Shown: positions 59,292 to 64,000 of the stretch, piece by piece | Layout: the number at the start of each line of letters is the position of its first letter | How positions within the stretch are numbered: position 1 is the stretch's first letter | Source: Dipteronia dyeriana | Taxonomy: Eukaryota > Streptophyta > Magnoliopsida > Sapindales > Sapindaceae | Length of the DNA: 64,000 nucleotides | Direction of reading: 5' to 3' | NCBI GenBank assembly: GCA_032871835.1 | Contig: CM065295.1 | Coordinates: 21,152,501 to 21,216,500 of the forward strand | Translations under genes and position numbers: made by a program | Notes under the pieces: generated by a model | The model's database searches: none | Seen by the model: only the letters and a program-made list of their open reading frames with translations | Told to the model about the DNA's origin: nothing

Positions 59292-62183
59292 GCTTTTATG
59301 CTAGGGAGAGTGAGGTCAAAAAGGCTCTATTTTCAAATCAGCCAATGATTGTACTTTTGTACAAAAAGGCTTGCTTTAGTACTAATGAACTTAACCCTTC
59401 CTTGCATAGTGTTGTTGTTTCTCTATTGCAGGACTTTGATGAAGTGTTTACCACCAATAAGGGGGATTGAGCACCAAATTGACTTTGTACCCGGAGCACC
59501 CATCCCAAATAGACCAGCATATAGAAGTAATCCTGAGGAGACAAAGGAACTTCAAAGGCAGGTTAGCGAGCTCATGGAAAAGGGGTATGTACGTGAGAGC
59601 ATGAGTCCTTATGCGGTTCCCGTATTGCTTGTGCCAAAGAAGGATGGAACATGGAGGATGTGCATTGATTGTCGTGCCATCAACAATATCACTGTAAAGT
59701 ATCGACATCCTATTCCTAGATTAGATGATATGCTTGATGAATTACATGGTTCTATTGTTTTTACTAAAATTGATCTTAAAAGTGGATATCATCAAATTAG
59801 GACGAAGGAAGGTGATGAGTGGAAAACTGCTTTCAAAACAAAATATGGATTATATGAGTGGTTAGTTATGCCTTTTGGATTAACTAATGCACCAAGTACT
59901 TTCATGAGATTAATGAACCATGTTTTGCGTGCTTTTATTGGAAAGTTTGTGGTTGTTTATTTTGATGACATTATGATTTATAGCAAAAACTTGGATGAGC
60001 ATGTTGAACATTTAAAACTTGTTTTAGGTGTTTTAAGAACATAAAAGTTGTTTGCTAATCTCAAAAAGTGCACCTTTTGCACCGATAAACTTGTATTTCT
60101 GGGCTTTGTTGTTAGTGCTAAGGGAATTGGGGTTGATGAAGAAAAGGTTAAGGCAATTAATGAGTGGCCGAAACCTACCAATGTGGGACAAGTGAGAAGT
60201 TTTCATGGGTTGGCTAGTTTTTATAGGAGGTTTGTGAAAGATTTTAGTAGTGTAGCTACACCTTTAACCGAAGTTATCAAAAAGAATGTGGGGTTTAAGT
60301 GGGGTAATGAACAAGAAAAGGCATTTAACTTGATTAAGGAAAAATTAACTAATGCACATTTGCTTGCTTTGCCTGACTTTGCTAAAACTTTTGAGATTGA
60401 GTGTGATGCTTCAGGAATAGGTATTGGAGCTGTTCTAATGCAAGAAGGTCGTCCCATTGCATATTTTAGTGAGAAGATAAGTGGAGCAGCCTTGAATTAT
60501 CCTACCTATGACAAGGAGATGTACGATTTGATTAGAGCATTGGAAACTTGGCAACACTACCTTTGGCAAAAAGAATTTGTGATTCACACGGATCATGAGT
60601 CCTTGAAGCATATAAAGGGGCAACACAAGCTAAATAAGCGGCATGCCAAGTGGGTGGAGTTCATTGAAACATTTCCATATGTGATCAAGTACAAAAAGGG
60701 TAAGGAAAACGTGGTCGCTGATGCTCTGTCAAGAAGGTACGTTCTACTTTCTACTTTGGATGCTAAATTGTTTGGTTTTGAATACATTAAACAGTTGTAC
60801 GTGGAAGATTCTGATTTTGGCAATGTGTTCAATGCATGTGAAAAGGCCGCATTTGGTAAATTTTACAGGCATGATGGATTTTTGTTTAGAGAAACTAAAT
60901 TATGTGTGCCTAAGAGTTCTTTGCGTGAATTGCTTGTTAGAGAAGCTCATGGGGGAGGTTTGATGGGGCATTTTAGTGTAGCTAAGACGCTAGATACTTT
61001 GCATGAACATTTTTTTTGGCCTCATATGAAACGTGATGTAGAAAGAATCTGTGAGAAATGCATTACTTGTAGACAAGCCAAGTCTAGGATTAAGCCTCAT
61101 GGATTGTATACTCCTTTGCCTATACCTAGTGGACCTTGGATTGATATTTCTATGGATTTTGTGTTGGGTTTGCCTAGGTCAAAAAAGGGTAGGGACTCTA
61201 TATATGTGGTTGTTGATAGGTTTTCTAAAATGGCACATTTCATTCCTTGTCATAAAACCGATGATGCATCACATATTGCTGATTTGTTTTTCAAAGAAAT
61301 TGTAAGATTGCATGGCATGCCTAAGACCATTGTTTCGGATAGAGATGCTAAGTTCTTAAGCTACTTTTGGAAGACTTTGTGGGGTAAGTTAGGCACTAAA
61401 CTTTTATTTTCTACTACTTGTCATCCACAGACTGATGGTCAAACTGAAGTAGTTAATAGGACTTTATCTACCTTGTTGCGTGCTATAATACAAAAGAACT
61501 TGAAAACATGGGAGGATTGTCTGTCACATGTAGAGTTTGCTTATAATAGGAGTGTGCATTCTGCAACTAATTTTTTGCCTTTTGAAATTGTGTATGGTTT
61601 TAACCTATTGACTCATTTGGATTTAATTCCTTTACCTGTGAATGAGCATGTTAACTTGGATGGAAAGAAAAAGACAGATTTTGTTAAACAAATCCATGAA
61701 AAGACTCGGGAAAACGTAGAGAGACGAACTAAGCAATATGCCAATCAAGCAAATAAAGAGCGTAAGAAGGTTGTGTTTGAGCCCGGTGATTGGGTGTGGT
61801 TGCATATGAGGAAGGAACGATTCCCAGCCCAGCAGAGTTCTAAACTACTTCCAAGGGGAGATGGCCCATTTCAAGTGATTGAAAGAATCAATGACAACAC
61901 ATACAATTTGGATCTTCCAGGTGAGTACAATGTTAGTGCAAGCTTCAATGTTTCTGATTTGTCTCCTTTTGATGTAGGTGACGATTTGAGGACAAATCCT
62001 TTTCAAGAGGGAGGGAATGATGAGAACAAGGCAGCTGCATCAAATGATCCATTGCATGTTCCGGTTGGGTCAATAACAAGGGCAAGAGCTAAGAGATTCA
62101 AAGAAGCACTAAATGGCCTAATTCAAGACACTTGGGCTGATTTTGAATTGTTGAAGTCCAAGATAAGCCCACATGAAGACTAA
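59292..62183 (+). pseudogene. Gypsy reverse transcriptase-RNase H-integrase
   Basis: RT begins [20 protein letters not shown] (from about 59469) and carries [19 protein letters not shown] and the catalytic YFDD at 59958-59969. One stop (60042-60044) separates it from a 711-codon frame in the same phase. That frame holds the RT thumb, RNase H ([36 protein letters not shown]), an integrase HHCC finger ([17 protein letters not shown]), a DDE core ([28 protein letters not shown]) and a GPF motif. The end ([20 protein letters not shown], then SPHED, stop 62181-62183) lies 166 bp inside the 3' LTR. Between 59280 and 59455 the frame shifts and returns, so a short stretch is out of frame. Confidence 0.93.
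62005..62017 (+). other. Gypsy polypurine tract
   Basis: AAGAGGGAGGGAA directly before the 3' LTR; primes plus-strand DNA. It also codes within pol. Confidence 0.85.
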
Positions 62184-62762
62184 GACATAATTAATGTCAT
62201 CAAGGCAATTGATTGGGCCGAATAAGGAAGACTTGGGTGTGTGGCACAAGCTAGGAGAAGAGTCAACTTTGGCTGATTTATTCCCTTTTAATTTCCAAAG
62301 AATAATAGTTGATTTGTTTCCCAAATTAAGGGGCTGATTTGTTTCCAGATTTAGCTTTCCAATTAGGGAGCAAGTCAATAGTTTCTCAAATTAGTCTTCT
62401 TCTGATTATAAGGCCTTAATGGCCGAATTATCTTGTTTCCTTTTAGGATGGCTTATATCCTTTCTTTTCGTTTAAGGTTTTAGTATATAAAGGAAAGAAT
62501 TGGATGTAATTCGACAGACTGGAATTGAATAAAAATTGTGAGAGTTCAACTCTTTTTTGGTTCTGAAAACTTGACTTATCACTCACATCTTCTTATTCTT
62601 GAGTGTGGCGTCTTCAACTTCTTGATACCGTTGGTTCTTACCTCCTTATAGGTAACGGGTCGCGGTCCAATAACGTTCTTGTTTATAAACTTGGTTAGAA
62701 AACGATCATTCGTTACCATATATTGGTTCCGGGTCTCACTGCTCTTGGTGAGGTTCATATCA
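62018..62762 (+). repeat. Gypsy 3' LTR
   Basis: Matches 56052-56799 along its whole length with about 17 substitutions and a 3-nt gap (CTTCTTCTTG versus CTTCTTATTC region). The first 166 bp encode the C-terminus of pol in frame. Confidence 0.92.
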
Positions 62763-62900
62763 CTTTGATCATTTGAAAATCTTGTTCCGTCTTGTCCTAA
62801 TCATATCAAATGTATAACAAAACAATTAATAGTTAAAAAAAATTATATAAAACAAAAAAAAAACCAAAAAACAAGTATTTTGTGTTTTGTAAATTCTTTA

Positions 62901-63785
62901 GGGCCCGTCCTGTTTTTCAGTTGTTGTTTTTCGAAAAAAAAAATGAAAATTAAAACAGTATTTTTGGTTTCAGTTTCGAATTCTGAAAACGCGTCTGATA
63001 GCATATACTGAAAGCTGTATTTTGAAAATGAAAACAGAAAAAACGCGTCCGGTAGGTTAACCGAAAACTATCAAAAATTGAAATATCAATTTTGATATTT
63101 TGTTTAATATTATTACAACTATAAATAAATTGATTAAATAATTAACCAATATAACTTTTGTGTTATAATTTTTAAATTGAACAAAAGTAATGCATCAAAA
63201 ATTAATTCAAAAAAACATATAAAAAAATCAATTAATCAAAACTAAACTCTTAAATTAGAAATAAATAATTATAATATATATATATTATATAATAAAATTT
63301 AACTGTATATATTATATTAATATATATATACATATTTAGTATAATATATTACATCGTATATAAATATATTACATCGTATATAAATATATAATATTTGATA
63401 TATTATATATACATATATATATATATATAATATATTATATAATATATATATATATATAATAATAATTATAATATATATATAAGAATGACACTTTTGTCAT
63501 TTAAAAATCTTATCTCGTATTGTCCTAAACATATCAAACGTATAACAGTACAATTAATAGTTAAAAAAAATAATATTTTTTTATATAAAAAAAGTGAAAA
63601 ACAAAATTAAAAAATAAAAAACAAGTATTTCGTGTTTTTCAAATATTTCATTTTCAAAATTGGTTTTATTTTTCATTTTTTTTTGAAATAAAATGAAAAA
63701 CGATTAATAAACACGTTTTCGAAATCGTTTTTAAAAAATAAAAATAAAAACGAAAACAGACCGAAAACAGCTTCAGAACGGAACC
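62901..63785. mobile_element. PIF/Harbinger-like element, copy 3, 885 bp, nested in copy 2
   Basis: Ends GGGCCCGTCCTG...CAGAACGGAACC with TTA on both sides (62898-62900, 63786-63788). Holds the full family structure without a large insert: left arm (AACAGTATTTTTGGTTTC, GCATATACTGAAAGCTG), (TA)n core (63270-63480), right arm (CATATCAAACGTATAACAG, ACGAAAACAGACCGAAAAC). It sits in the right arm of copy 2, whose sequence resumes after 63788. Confidence 0.85.
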
Positions 63786-64000
63786 TTACTTTTATAACTA
63801 GTTTTTTTTTTTTTTTTTAAATAAAATAAAAAACCGTTGACGATCAAGTTTCCGTAAAATAAAAACGAAAACGAAACGAAAAACAGAAACGGAGCCTTAA
63901 CTCGCGAAAACACAGACCTTGTATTTCTGTTGCAACGGTCTAAAACCCTAAAATCTAAATTAAAAATAAACTCACCGATTGGAGAACAAGAAGAAGTGAA

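Larger units (their letters stand above)
56052..62762 (+). mobile_element. Complete Ty3/gypsy retrotransposon, 6.7 kb, TSD CTTTG
   Basis: Two LTRs (56052-56799, 62018-62762), primer site, gag-protease, RT-RNase H-integrase in one polyprotein order, purine tract, and the perfect 5-bp duplication CTTTG on both sides (56047-56051, 62763-62767). The order RT-RH-INT places it in Ty3/gypsy, and a GPF-type motif ([20 protein letters not shown]) at the integrase end places it among chromoviruses. No chromodomain is seen. The polyprotein frame is interrupted by about five stops and a frameshift pair. LTR divergence is about 2-3% by eye, so it is the youngest large element here. Confidence 0.93.
55349..63896. 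mobile_element. PIF/Harbinger-like element, copy 2, split by gypsy and by copy 3
   Basis: Left end GGGCCCGTTCTATAAG at 55349, right end AACGGAGCC at 63896, flanked by TTA (55346-55348, 63897-63899). Removing the gypsy element (56052-62762) and copy 3 (62901-63785) leaves arms that align with copies 1 and 3. The sequence across the gypsy site (CCCTTTGATCATTTGAAAATC) aligns with copy 3 (CACTTTTGTCATTTAAAAATC) and copy 1 (CACTTTGGTTATTTAAAACTC). The core is rich in (TA)n (55700-55975). No transposase. Confidence 0.8.

Overview
This is plant nuclear DNA, almost certainly from a eudicot. It is AT-rich and crowded with degraded transposable elements. The one clearly intact gene is a 20-exon host gene on the minus strand (CDS 11878-19310). 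It encodes a golgin candidate 6 / MAIGO4-type vesicle tether, and its exons sum to exactly 917 codons. The only other host-gene sequence I recognise is a broken CYP93-like cytochrome P450 (53032-54595). I saw no tRNA, rRNA, CRISPR or prokaryotic features. The species cannot be named from what is here.

Layout. 1-3908: part of a Mutator-like element (MULE-1) with a DUF1985/Ulp1-type gene and a mudrA fragment facing each other between two short-repeat arrays. 4180-11265: a PIF/Harbinger-like element (copy 1) whose TA-rich core holds a minus-strand endogenous caulimovirid (4815-10833). 11878-19600: the golgin gene. 19788-25614: nested MITEs, a hAT-type element with a perfect 8-bp target duplication, and the left part of a third MULE. 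25624-30505: MULE-2, complete from end to end, flanked by the 9-bp duplication TTACAAAGC. 30645-34140: non-coding, with a 594-bp tandem duplication. 34150-50815: a retrotransposon graveyard (copia A with a 2-kb LTR, a gypsy fragment, a hAT transposase, fold-back elements, copia B with its 3' LTR). 51241-52600: PIF/Harbinger-like copy 4. 55349-63896: PIF/Harbinger-like copy 2, which contains a complete Ty3/gypsy element (56052-62762, TSD CTTTG) and, nested in its right arm, copy 3 (62901-63785).

The most unusual signal is in the three MULE relatives. Their terminal inverted repeats are alike, but each carries its own subterminal array of about 19-22-bp units. The units differ between elements yet keep an AAAAG...CTCG core. 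The arrays lie directly upstream of the element genes, and MULE-1 also carries a DUF1985 gene. This resembles the Arabidopsis VANDAL situation, where a family-specific anti-silencing protein recognises short motifs amplified in the element's own non-coding DNA. That functional link is inference.

A second theme is order of insertion. Four copies of one PIF/Harbinger-like family, all flanked by TTA/TAA, have TA-rich cores. Two of those cores received large reverse-transcribing elements and a third holds an RNase-H-like fragment. Copy 3, which has no large insert, supplies the pre-insertion sequence for the gypsy site.
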